Assembly (NCBI RefSeq): GCF_050281185.1
Contig: NZ_JBNNWS010000002.1
Location: 248,001 to 312,000, forward strand
DNA: 64,000 bases
Reading direction: 5' to 3'
From: Heyndrickxia sp050281185
GTDB taxonomy: Bacteria; Bacillota; Bacilli; Bacillales; Bacillaceae_C
Every line of letters begins with the position of its first letter. Positions within the stretch are counted from its first letter, which is position 1. Both the position numbers and the translations under genes were made by a program. A model generated the notes under the pieces. That model was not told where the DNA came from. It worked only from the letters and a program-made list of their open reading frames with translations, and did not search any database. Of the stretch, positions 26,828-35,117 are shown one piece after another.

Positions 26828-27808
26828 GTGTTTCTCTCTTTCATAAAAAAGAATAATTTGATTTGGCCGCTCATTGTTTTATGTCTAATATTGAGTGGCT
26901 GTGAAAATAAAATAGATATTCCATCTAACAAAAACATGATGCTGATAACATCTCTAAAAGAACCTTATTTATCCTTTTATGATATTTCCAAAAACAAAAT
27001 CATTAAAAGTGAAAAATTAGGTTTTGTAATCAAAACGATGGGAAAGTTATCCGATGATGTCGTGTTATTCACTAAAGAGAATGAAGATGGGCTTTTTACA
27101 CTTAATCTGCATACAGGAAAAGTAAACAAAGTAGATAAAATTGGACAAGGAATATCTATGATACTTCCAGCACCTGAGCTGCATTTATGCTTTCTTTCAG
27201 ATACAGAAAAGAATCAAATTTATTTTTTCGATACGAAGAAAATGAAAATCACTTCTAAAGTAACTGTTGGAAATTCTCCTGTCTCACTAGCACTAGATAT
27301 GGAAAAAGGAGAATTATTTGTTGCCGATTTAAAAAACGCATCGATTTCTACAATAAGTATCGAAAAACAAAAAGTGATTCGTTCTTTTCCAGTGATTGAG
27401 CGACCTTCCTCTCTCTTTTTTGACGGGAATAACATATGGGTGGCGGCTCACGGTCCATATGGAAAATTAAATAATCATTTATATGTGTACGATAAAGAAA
27501 CTGGGAAAAAGGTAAAAACGATAAAGGTTGGGTTAATGCCTGTTGGATTTTTTCATCCCTCATCGAGCCAAAATTTATACGTAATCTGCCATGGGTCGAA
27601 CGAGGTCTACCAAGTTAATATGAAAACTGGATCAGTCAACAATCCCATTGAAGTAAGTGAAAATCCATATTTTATTACTGGTCACGGCGAGAAAATTTAT
27701 GTTTCCAGCTTAGACGGTAATACACTTAGTATCATTAATCAAAATTCCTTCAGGCTAGAGGAACAAATACAATTAAAAGATGGTCCTTATATCATTTATG
27801 TGAGGTGA
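26828..27808 (+). CDS. YVTN-type beta-propeller lipoprotein
   Basis: About 326 aa from a GTG at 26828, 8 nt after GAGGTG (a GTG at 26822 is also possible). A signal peptide ends in lipobox LILSGC. At least five repeats with the pattern 'I-V-G-x-x-P-x-x-hydrophobic' follow (VTVGNSPVSLALD, FPVIERPSSLFFD, IKVGLMPVGFFHP, IEVSENPYFITG), building a surface beta-propeller. It lies 5 nt before the response regulator gene, whose ribosome site overlaps its stop, so it may feed a signal to that system. Confidence 0.85.
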   Translation: MFLSFIKKNNLIWPLIVLCLILSGCENKIDIPSNKNMMLITSLKEPYLSFYDISKNKIIKSEKLGFVIKTMGKLSDDVVLFTKENEDGLFTLNLHTGKVNKVDKIGQGISMILPAPELHLCFLSDTEKNQIYFFDTKKMKITSKVTVGNSPVSLALDMEKGELFVADLKNASISTISIEKQKVIRSFPVIERPSSLFFDGNNIWVAAHGPYGKLNNHLYVYDKETGKKVKTIKVGLMPVGFFHPSSSQNLYVICHGSNEVYQVNMKTGSVNNPIEVSENPYFITGHGEKIYVSSLDGNTLSIINQNSFRLEEQIQLKDGPYIIYVR

Positions 27809-27813
27809 GTTGA

Positions 27814-28488
27814 TTGAAGCCATATAAAATACTAGTTGCAGACGACGAAGAACAAATGCTTTTTTTACTATCCTCATTTTTAGAAAAAGAAGGGTATGAG
27901 GTCATAGCCGTTACTAACGGACAAGAAGCCTTAGATAAATTTTCATCGAACTCAATTGATGTCGTCATTTTAGATGTGATGATGCCTGGTCTTGATGGAT
28001 TTACTGTTTGCCAATCCATTCGATCCATTTCAAATGTTCCAATTATCATGTTGACAGCTAAAAGCAGTGAAAATGATCGAATTAATGGAATTAAAATTGG
28101 TGCCGATGATTATTTAGTTAAGCCGTTTAGTCCTAAGGAGTTAGTTATAAGGATTGAAGCTATTTTTAGACGAATCAATAACTTCAAAGGCCCTAAAGGG
28201 ATTATTAAAATAAAGGAAATGATGATTAATACTCTTGGTCAAGAAGTGATGGTTAAAAATGAAAAAGTAAAATTAACAAGAAAAGAATATCGGCTTCTCT
28301 TATTTTTAACTGAGAATAAAGGAAAAGTATTCACAAGAGAACAATTACTTGATCATGTTTGGGGATTTGACCATTTAGCAACCTTACGTACCGTTGATAC
28401 ACATATTAAAACTTTGCGATTAAAGCTTGGGGAATCAGGAGATTGTATTAAGACCATTTGGGGAGTAGGCTATAAACTAGAGGACTGA
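27814..28488 (+). CDS. OmpR-family response regulator
   Basis: The 224-aa protein starts at a TTG behind GAGGTG. The receiver domain has the DDEE acidic pocket, phosphoacceptor Asp near residue 54 (VVILDVMMPGLDG) and Lys in VKPFS. The C-terminal winged helix ends RLKLGESGDCIKTIWGVGYK. It lies 2 nt before its kinase and in one transcript with a propeller lipoprotein. Targets are unknown; the divergent PepSY/FixH operon is the obvious candidate. Confidence 0.92.
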   Translation: MKPYKILVADDEEQMLFLLSSFLEKEGYEVIAVTNGQEALDKFSSNSIDVVILDVMMPGLDGFTVCQSIRSISNVPIIMLTAKSSENDRINGIKIGADDYLVKPFSPKELVIRIEAIFRRINNFKGPKGIIKIKEMMINTLGQEVMVKNEKVKLTRKEYRLLLFLTENKGKVFTREQLLDHVWGFDHLATLRTVDTHIKTLRLKLGESGDCIKTIWGVGYKLED

Positions 28489-28490
28489 TT

Positions 28491-29900
28491 ATGAAAAAAC
28501 TTCGGATTAAAAGTAAAATTTGGATTTCTATCACGTTTATTTCATTCATTACGATTATTATCGGAGTTATTTTAACTTATTATCTTTATGAAAAGTTTTA
28601 CTTAGAAAAGCAAATTGAACGTTTAGAACAACAAGGAACCTTATTGAAAAAGTATTACTACTCTCAAACGGATCATGATAAATTACATGAAATGATTCAT
28701 TGGACAGAGGAGAGCACGAATATTAATGTCATTTTAACTGAAGATCCCATGCAATTAAGTGCAGGGATTCCGATTACTGGCTTTCCTGATAGTAATCTCA
28801 TTACATTTAAAGAAAGACAACAACTTTTATCAGGAAAAGAAGTTATTATCATAAGAGATCATCCAACATTTAAACGAAAAATATTAGCTGTAGCTGTACC
28901 ATTATTTAAGAAAAAAATATTAAGTGGAGCTATTTTTATTTACCAGCCCATTGACGATATATATGAACCATTTAAACCGTTGCGAACCTTTATGATTATA
29001 TTTATGGTTATCGTATTATTCCTATTAGTATGGATTGGTCATAAAATAACGAATTACTTATTAAAGCCTTTGAAGGAAATGGAAAATGTCTCAAAGAAAA
29101 TGGCAAAGGGGGATTTTTCCGAACAAATAACCGTTCATAATAAAGATGAAATTGGGCAGCTGGCAATTTCTTTAAATACGATGGCAAAGTCACTAAATGA
29201 AGTAGAAATGAAAAGAAATCAATTTCTTCAAAATGTCTCTCACGAGCTAAGAACCCCGCTTAGTTATGTTAAAGGTTACACTGAAGCCATTTTGGAAGGA
29301 GTCTATGAAGATCCAAAAGAGATCAATCATTCATTAATCATCATCCAAAAAGAGACGGAGCGATTAATTCGTTTAGTCCATGATTTACTAGATCTCGCCC
29401 AATTAGAGGACGATTCTTATCCAATGAAAAAGAACCCTATTGTTTATTCACAGTTAATATCCGACGTGATAAATAATTTTGACCTTGCATTAAAAAATAA
29501 ACAAATTCAAGTTCATCTGACTTTAGATGAAGACATCATTATAGAGGGCGATGAAGATCGGATCGCACAAGTTCTGTCTAACTTAATTCATAATGCTATA
29601 AGCTATAGTCAAAACGGAAGAGACATTATAATCAAGCTATCACTGGAAGATCACCTGTCTATTTTAAAAATAAAAGATCATGGACCAGGAATTCCAAAAA
29701 AAGACCTTCCTCACATTTTTGAACGATTTTATCGAGTAGACAAAGCACGAACACGCAATAAAGGCGGGAGCGGCTTAGGACTTTCCATTTGTAGTCAAAT
29801 CATCAAAAAACATTCCGGGCAAATTCATGTTGAATCGGAGAAAGAGAAAGGAACGGAATTTACGATTATTATTCCTTGTTTTAGTGAAATAGAAGGGTAA
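28491..29900 (+). CDS. Sensor histidine kinase (HAMP, classic extracellular sensor)
   Basis: The 469-aa protein has a first helix at about 12-32, an extracellular sensor of roughly 130 residues, a second helix near 165-185, HAMP (LKPLKEMENVSKKMAKGDFS), DHp with phosphorylated His near residue 251 (VSHELRTPLSYVKGYTEAIL), and HATPase with N box, DHGPGI and GGSGLGLSI. It is cognate to the preceding regulator. The signal is unknown. Confidence 0.92.
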   Translation: MKKLRIKSKIWISITFISFITIIIGVILTYYLYEKFYLEKQIERLEQQGTLLKKYYYSQTDHDKLHEMIHWTEESTNINVILTEDPMQLSAGIPITGFPDSNLITFKERQQLLSGKEVIIIRDHPTFKRKILAVAVPLFKKKILSGAIFIYQPIDDIYEPFKPLRTFMIIFMVIVLFLLVWIGHKITNYLLKPLKEMENVSKKMAKGDFSEQITVHNKDEIGQLAISLNTMAKSLNEVEMKRNQFLQNVSHELRTPLSYVKGYTEAILEGVYEDPKEINHSLIIIQKETERLIRLVHDLLDLAQLEDDSYPMKKNPIVYSQLISDVINNFDLALKNKQIQVHLTLDEDIIIEGDEDRIAQVLSNLIHNAISYSQNGRDIIIKLSLEDHLSILKIKDHGPGIPKKDLPHIFERFYRVDKARTRNKGGSGLGLSICSQIIKKHSGQIHVESEKEKGTEFTIIIPCFSEIEG

Positions 29901-29913
29901 GCTAGACAACAAA

Positions 29914-29937
29914 AACCTCTTCAAATCTGAAGAGGTT
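29914..29937. terminator. Bidirectional intrinsic terminator
   Basis: The stem AACCTCTTCA / TGAAGAGGTT with a 4-nt loop lies between convergent genes. The minus strand continues TTTTGTTG and the plus strand CATTAATTTTCC. Confidence 0.75.
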
Positions 29938-29983
29938 CATTAATTTTCCGCTAAGTTTACATAGTCTTAAAATTATTCTCTAT

Positions 29984-30532
29984 TTATGGACGCTTTCCCC
30001 AAGGTTCAATCGTTCCAACCGTATAGATCAATCGATCATTTTGAATAGAATCAATGACCCCTTGTGAAATCTCCTCATTGGTTAACCATCTTGAATTATC
30101 ATTCTCAAGAATAAATCCCAATTGTATTTGACGGTATAGACAGGTGTCAGGTGTACTTATTTTCTTTTTGATTTCATTTAAATTCTTACTGCTACCTAAA
30201 ACGTGATAAAGTCTCCACTTATCGTTTTGTTTTGACACTTCTTGTAAAATGATGTCTATTGATCTTTCAGCATAAGAATGGATCCAGGCAATGACCAATT
30301 GTATTGGACCATTTTCTTTGATGATTGACCTTACATTCTCTTTTAATAAAACTTCATTACTATAATCAACGAGAACTGGAGTGATAGCATTTTTATCTTC
30401 TGTCTTTCCCGCTAAACTCTCCATTCGATTAGGATTACGCCCAATCACAGATACTTGATAACCTTGATTAACTAGCCAAAGGGATACACCCGCTAACATA
30501 CCAGTTCCTCCGACTACTAGTGCATGCTTCAT
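29984..30532 (-). CDS. Short Rossmann-fold NAD(P)-binding protein (SDR-like)
   Basis: The 182-aa protein has a dinucleotide-binding N-terminus (HALVVGGTGMLAGVSLWLV) and a basic residue after the second strand (IGRNPNRM) that suggests NADP. It is shorter than classical short-chain dehydrogenases (about 250 aa) and lacks an evident YxxxK catalytic motif, so catalysis is uncertain. The start follows AAAGGATG. It is 27 nt downstream of a phosphatase gene on the same strand and may be cotranscribed. Confidence 0.78.
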   Translation of the reverse strand: MKHALVVGGTGMLAGVSLWLVNQGYQVSVIGRNPNRMESLAGKTEDKNAITPVLVDYSNEVLLKENVRSIIKENGPIQLVIAWIHSYAERSIDIILQEVSKQNDKWRLYHVLGSSKNLNEIKKKISTPDTCLYRQIQLGFILENDNSRWLTNEEISQGVIDSIQNDRLIYTVGTIEPWGKRP

Positions 30533-30559
30533 TTATACACATCCTTTATATGCATCGAC

Positions 30560-31651
30560 CTACTGAAGATCAAAACAATCTTTCGGTACCCAACCTACTT
30601 CCCCATTAGCTTTCTTTATTAAAGAATATCCAGCACACTCATTATTTACAACCGATACTTTTTCACCTTCTTTTACTGATAAGAAAGAGGTACTAAGATC
30701 ATCCTTGCAACGTGTCTGTTCCGCTTCATCTATCAAATATTCATTTTTAATCCATTGCTGATTTCCTAATTTACTATTTTTACAGAGTGTAAAATATTCT
30801 TCCTGTTTAATAATTTGCAAGTCGTAATTTGGATATGTAACGGTTCCTATTCTTCCGGTCTTATCGATATAGTCTTTCTGAACAATCATTTCTTCTGTCA
30901 GCTCATCAACATATGTAAATGAATATGTACCATTTTCAATAATTAATGCATTTAGTTGACCATCAACTTTGATTTGGTTTCCTCCATCCAATGCAATGAT
31001 TTTTTTATCTAAATCAATGATTGGATTGTTTGAAGTAACCTGTTCTGCTCGATAATTAACAACCGGCCAATGTCCGACAATAACGATTTTATCGGCTTGA
31101 TGTTCTTTTTCGTAAAAGGCTTGACCGTATAAAGCGATGGATTCATCCGTTTGCCGCCAATTTTCGATGTTTTCAATACCCGAATGAATAATAATAAATT
31201 CATCTGTTTCATAGGCAATTGGAAATGATTCGATCCAGTCAATTTCATCCTGAAAATATTCACGATAATGCCCTGCTACATCTTCAAAACGAGGAAAATC
31301 ATCAAGTGATTTGCCGAACACAGATAGCATTTCATTTAAGATAGAATTCTTTTGTTTTTTCATATATGAAATGATTTCCTTATTATCATTTAAAACATAA
31401 CGATGGAGCAAGTCGCAATTTCCCTTGGTAACATAAACATTAGGTTTTTTAGATAACCCCTTTACATACTTCACTACTTCTAAGCTATCTGCTCCTTTTT
31501 CGCACAGATCACCATTAATAAAAAGATAATCATCTTCTGTATAATGTAGTTTTTCTAAAAGCTTTTTAAATAGATTTACATTTGCATGTATGTCTGAAAT
31601 TACTATCATGCGTTTGGTTTGATCTAGTCGTACATATCTTACATCAATCAT
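30560..31651 (-). CDS. Metallophosphoesterase with C-terminal SH3-like domain
   Basis: This 363-aa protein has a calcineurin-like core with motifs SDIHAN (DxH), NGDLCEKG (GDxxxRG variant), TKGNCD (GNH variant with Cys for His), HSG and GHWP. The Cys replacement in GNH(D/E) is unusual and may alter metal binding. The last 60 residues (EGEKVSVVNNECAGYSLIKK, then GWVPKDCF) look like an SH3 fold. The start follows GGAGATGATGAA. It could be a Ser/Thr protein or nucleotide phosphatase; the substrate is unknown. Confidence 0.85.
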   Translation of the reverse strand: MIDVRYVRLDQTKRMIVISDIHANVNLFKKLLEKLHYTEDDYLFINGDLCEKGADSLEVVKYVKGLSKKPNVYVTKGNCDLLHRYVLNDNKEIISYMKKQKNSILNEMLSVFGKSLDDFPRFEDVAGHYREYFQDEIDWIESFPIAYETDEFIIIHSGIENIENWRQTDESIALYGQAFYEKEHQADKIVIVGHWPVVNYRAEQVTSNNPIIDLDKKIIALDGGNQIKVDGQLNALIIENGTYSFTYVDELTEEMIVQKDYIDKTGRIGTVTYPNYDLQIIKQEEYFTLCKNSKLGNQQWIKNEYLIDEAEQTRCKDDLSTSFLSVKEGEKVSVVNNECAGYSLIKKANGEVGWVPKDCFDLQ

Positions 31652-31798
31652 TTCATCATCTCCAGAATATTAAATCTATTTTTAATAAATAACTCCATCA
31701 TTAAAACGTACGTTCTTATCATTAATTATAAGAAATAAATGTATTTTCTTCAAAAACTATTTTTATTACAAAAAACTTTAAAAAACTTATAAAAAAAA

Positions 31799-31826
31799 GA
31801 GATAGCTAATAATAAATAGCCATCTC
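31799..31826 (-). terminator. Intrinsic terminator of HAD gene
   Basis: The minus strand reads GAGATGGCTA - 8-nt loop - TAGCTATCTC, then TTTTTTTT. Confidence 0.8.
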
Positions 31827-31857
31827 ATCCTTGCCATATTGCGGTATTTGATTAAGA

Positions 31858-32577
31858 TTATCGACTCAAAGTTTTTGTATTCTTTTCTACGTTTAAAATC
31901 GGATATAGTTCTTCAAGCTTTTGAATATGATAAGTCGAAACAATATCAGTATCATTGGGCTTCATTCCAGGGTTGATCCAGCAGGTGTCTATTCCGGCTA
32001 GGTATCCTCCTTTAATGTCTGCACTTAAGGAATCTCCGATGATTAACGTTTTTTCTGCAGAAAAATGTGGAATTCGGGCAAAAACATAATCAAAATATTC
32101 CTTCATAGGCTTTTGAAAGCCCGTATCTTCTGAAACAAAGATATCCTTAAATAACGGATATAATCCTGAATCTCGTAAGCGTTTATATTGTGTCTCGGAC
32201 TCACCATTTGTAACTATATATAAGTCATACTTATTTTGTAAGGCTGCGATCAGGTCAAAAGCTCCATCAATTAACTGGTGCCCTTCTTGTAAGTAGCTGC
32301 GATATTTCTCTTCAAGTAAGACTCCATCAACCTCTTGACCGTAATACTCCTTAAATAATATGGAGAAGCGAGTATTCACAACCTCATCACGACTGATTTT
32401 TCCTTCTTCAAAAGCTTTCCAAAGACCTTGGTTGATTTTGTTATATTGTGCCTTAATTTCAGAGGTTAAAGGAATTTCTTGTTCATCAAAAAGCAATTGT
32501 AATGCCAAATCTTCTGCTGCATTAAAATCTAATAAAGTATTATCTATGTCAAATAATAAAGTTTGATAGGTTTTCAT
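31858..32577 (-). CDS. HAD-superfamily pyrimidine 5'-nucleotidase (YjjG/YfnB-like)
   Basis: The 239-aa hydrolase has motif I FDIDNTLLD, motif II VTNG, motif III Lys in QKPMKEYF and motif IV GDSLSADIKGG. An alpha-helical cap lies between motifs I and II, as in YjjG-type noncanonical nucleotidases that dephosphorylate dUMP, dTMP or modified pyrimidine monophosphates. The start follows GGAGG 7 nt upstream. It stands alone, with repeat R3 upstream and a terminator downstream. Confidence 0.88.
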   Translation of the reverse strand: MKTYQTLLFDIDNTLLDFNAAEDLALQLLFDEQEIPLTSEIKAQYNKINQGLWKAFEEGKISRDEVVNTRFSILFKEYYGQEVDGVLLEEKYRSYLQEGHQLIDGAFDLIAALQNKYDLYIVTNGESETQYKRLRDSGLYPLFKDIFVSEDTGFQKPMKEYFDYVFARIPHFSAEKTLIIGDSLSADIKGGYLAGIDTCWINPGMKPNDTDIVSTYHIQKLEELYPILNVEKNTKTLSR

Positions 32578-32639
32578 ATGAATGCCTCCAATATCTGCGC
32601 TTGTAATTCTAGTATAACATTCTTTTTAAAGAGTATTTA

Positions 32640-32875
32640 AGAAAAGCGCAAGCGCCTTGCCCATCGGCGTACGGATGAGTGAAATTTGAAGTGCCAATTT
32701 CACCTTCGTAGTCTTCGACTGAGATAAAGGAAACACGGCGAGGGACGAGTCGATGTTAACTTATCGTAGGGAGAAGACGGAGAAATCCGCTAGCCGATAG
32801 GCGCTGGAGCTAGACACAACAGACACTTTTCATGTCTAATATCCTTAGTAAAATTTTATACTTTCTTACCTTTAG
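32640..32875 (+). repeat. Dispersed ~200-bp intergenic repeat, copy R3 (longest)
   Basis: This copy has the same ends and core as R2, plus an extra stretch of about 36 bp near 32676-32711 (ATGAGTGAAATTTGAAGTGC and on). It lies between two HAD-hydrolase genes. The distal end, TTTTATACTTTCTTACCTTT, matches R1 in inverted orientation. Confidence 0.85.
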
Positions 32876-32886
32876 ACAAAAACAGC

Positions 32887-33666
32887 TCAAGCGTTTGTTG
32901 AACAAGGTTCATACAAAAATTTTAGCTCTTCTAATTTTTTCACTATAGAACTCTCAATGTCTTTATTTAAGGGCAATTGCTCTGAAGTAAATGAAGCCAG
33001 CTGAGCATGGTCCCCAATCATGACAGAGTGCAAAGCATGCTGAAACATGGAAATATCATTTGCATCATTACCAAATGCAATATACTCTCCCTCATTTACA
33101 CCAAGCTGTTGTAGACCACTCCATTTATCTACTCCTTTTGGACTTATATCAAGAACTCCTTCATTTCCATGCACATGCACAACTGCATCGATGTGATGAA
33201 GCTGTTCTTCTACTGCTTTCATATTCGTTGATGTTAAGATTAAGATTTTCATAATAGATTGCAGTTCATTTATAGAAACATTCTTTGCACGTTTTTGTGG
33301 ATCAAGATTACGCAAAATAGGATGTTCAGCTGAACCAGTATATGCATAGTTCCAATCACCATCTATTAAATAAGTAATATTATATTTCTCGATTAATTGG
33401 ATAATGTCGTAAAGAACTACTTGATCAAAGCTTACAGTAGATACTATTTTTCCCTCATCTGCAACCATACAGCCATTTCCGCCAATCATAGGATAATGGT
33501 GAAAGCGCTCGTCCAATACAGGCAATAAGTCACGAATAGGTCTTGCTGAAGCAAAAATGACTCCGTGCCCATGTGAAACTAATTCCTCTAATGATAAGAG
33601 GATTTTTTCAGAAACTGGCTGTCCTTTAAAGCAAATTGTTCCGTCCAAATCAAATACGAATTTCAT
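32887..33666 (-). CDS. Cof-type HAD hydrolase (sugar/nucleotide phosphatase)
   Basis: The 259-aa protein has motif I FDLDGTICF, motif II SARP, a C2-type cap between, and motif IV GNDANDISMF, typical of Cof/YbjI-like phosphatases. Substrates of this subfamily are broad (sugar phosphates, PLP, FMN), so none is assigned. The start follows AGGGGTG. The divergent neighbour at 33757 is a Crp/Fnr-type regulator; any link is unproven. Confidence 0.88.
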   Translation of the reverse strand: MKFVFDLDGTICFKGQPVSEKILLSLEELVSHGHGVIFASARPIRDLLPVLDERFHHYPMIGGNGCMVADEGKIVSTVSFDQVVLYDIIQLIEKYNITYLIDGDWNYAYTGSAEHPILRNLDPQKRAKNVSINELQSIMKILILTSTNMKAVEEQLHHIDAVVHVHGNEGVLDISPKGVDKWSGLQQLGVNEGEYIAFGNDANDISMFQHALHSVMIGDHAQLASFTSEQLPLNKDIESSIVKKLEELKFLYEPCSTNA

Positions 33667-33756
33667 TCTATGACACCCCTGTATCTTTTTATTAATCTAT
33701 CATATCAGTTCATCGTATAATGAAAAGGACATATGTCCAGAGAAAGGAGAGAGCGG

Positions 33757-34455
33757 ATGAAACTTATTCAAGATGAATCTTTACTTAAAAGTCATTTAAC
33801 AAAGTATCATTTTGAAGAAATGTTTGGATCTACTCAGCATATACCGTTTACATTACAAAAGTATGATCCACGTGAAATCATTCTTCATGAAGGAATAGAT
33901 CTAACGTTACTTTTATTTTTAGTGGAGGGAAAAGTGAAAGTAACATCAAGCGTAGTAACAGGCAAATCACTCCTACTACGATTTAGCCATCCTTTTTCCA
34001 TTATTGGTGATATTGAACTGATTCGTGGTGTACCAGTACAATCACAAATCGAAGCTGTTAGTGAATGCTTATTAATTGGATTATCCTTTGAATATATTAA
34101 AAATCAGCAAATAAACAATCCTAAGCTGCTACACACACTATTAGATCATTTAAGCTATAAGCTTCAAACTTGTACTACCGCTTCACGTGTGAATTTATTA
34201 GCATCAGTTGAAAATCGTTTCGCGAGTTACCTTATGTCTACACTATCATCCAAACACGAAAACCATTTTGGCAAGGAACTAAGGACAGCAAATATTGGAG
34301 AAATAGCTAACCTGCTTGGAACTACTCATCGCCATTTAAATCGCGTTCTCTCCTCTCTTTCCGAAAAGAAAATCATTAAAAGAAATAGAGATTCCATACA
34401 TATATTAAATTGGTCCGCTTTAGAAAATTTATCAAATGATATTCGCTATGAATAA
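33757..34455 (+). CDS. Crp/Fnr-family regulator (YeiL-like)
   Basis: The 232-aa protein starts at the ATG at 33757 behind AAAGGAG; an upstream in-frame ATG at 33733 would place that site inside the gene. Residues 30-135 form a cyclic-nucleotide-binding-like beta barrel, and the C-terminus a Crp helix-turn-helix (TANIGEIANLLGTTHRHLNR). There is no N-terminal cluster of four Cys, so an iron-sulfur Fnr is unlikely. YeiL-type regulators act in starvation or stationary phase; the effector is unknown. Confidence 0.87.
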   Translation: MKLIQDESLLKSHLTKYHFEEMFGSTQHIPFTLQKYDPREIILHEGIDLTLLLFLVEGKVKVTSSVVTGKSLLLRFSHPFSIIGDIELIRGVPVQSQIEAVSECLLIGLSFEYIKNQQINNPKLLHTLLDHLSYKLQTCTTASRVNLLASVENRFASYLMSTLSSKHENHFGKELRTANIGEIANLLGTTHRHLNRVLSSLSEKKIIKRNRDSIHILNWSALENLSNDIRYE

Positions 34456-34498
34456 CTTTCCTTTTTGAGGATATTCATAAAAACTATTTGCAAAGAAA

Positions 34499-34535
34499 AA
34501 ATCCGTTATTCCTAAATATTAGGTATAACGGATTT
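34499..34535 (-). terminator. Terminator overlapping the 3' end of a membrane-protein gene
   Basis: The stem AAATCCGTTAT / ATAACGGATTT is followed on the minus strand by TTTTTCTTT. The stop codon of the gene at 34512 lies inside the hairpin. Confidence 0.75.
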
Positions 34536-34943
34536 CTTTCTCCTTGATGATCGAAAAGCTGTGTAAAACCAAATGATGTTGGCAATAATTCCTGCAAAAC
34601 AAGTGACCATAACTCCTATTAAATCAGGGAAGATGTGTTTAGTTGCTCCCAACACTAAAACCATTGGAATGACGGGAAGATATATTACTATCCCAAATCC
34701 ACAAAAAACCGCCATAACAAATTTCATTGCATTCACTCCTACCATATATAAAAGTAGGGGGAGGATGTAAAAGAAAAGAATCATACCAACTGCACTCCAC
34801 ATTCCAAACGTATTAAATTTATTGGCATTTGCCCCTAAATCAGAAAGCGGAGAAAGTGAAGTTACGATGATTAAAGAGCAAAAGAGCACAGCAGAAACAA
34901 TCGTCATCAAAATTACTTTTTTCTTAGATTTCATCAAATTCAC
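34512..34943 (-). CDS. Small integral membrane protein, unknown function
   Basis: The 143-aa protein (GTG start; an ATG three codons later is equally possible) has four predicted membrane helices near residues 12-30, 47-68, 72-95 and 105-128, and a basic C-terminal tail (RSSRRKKS). It is monocistronic, with its stop inside the terminator hairpin. I do not recognise the family; similar four-helix proteins of about 140 residues are common in Bacillus. Confidence 0.8.
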   Translation of the reverse strand: MNLMKSKKKVILMTIVSAVLFCSLIIVTSLSPLSDLGANANKFNTFGMWSAVGMILFFYILPLLLYMVGVNAMKFVMAVFCGFGIVIYLPVIPMVLVLGATKHIFPDLIGVMVTCFAGIIANIIWFYTAFRSSRRKKSVIPNI

Positions 34944-35117
34944 TTCTTTCCTAATTGAAAATTTATAGGTTTTTTAAAAGTAAATTGGTTCTACGAAACT
35001 AAAATTAATTAGCCTCATTCACAGTATACCAGATACATAGCAAATAAGGATTATAATTCCAGTATTTTTCATTGAATAATCCCCTAAAAGCTACAACCTT
35101 CTAGAGGATTATTTGGA

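Noticed and set aside
35075..35113. Terminator after the ThrRS gene
   Set aside because: AATAATCC arms can pair, but there is no U-tract on the minus strand, so I could not call it.
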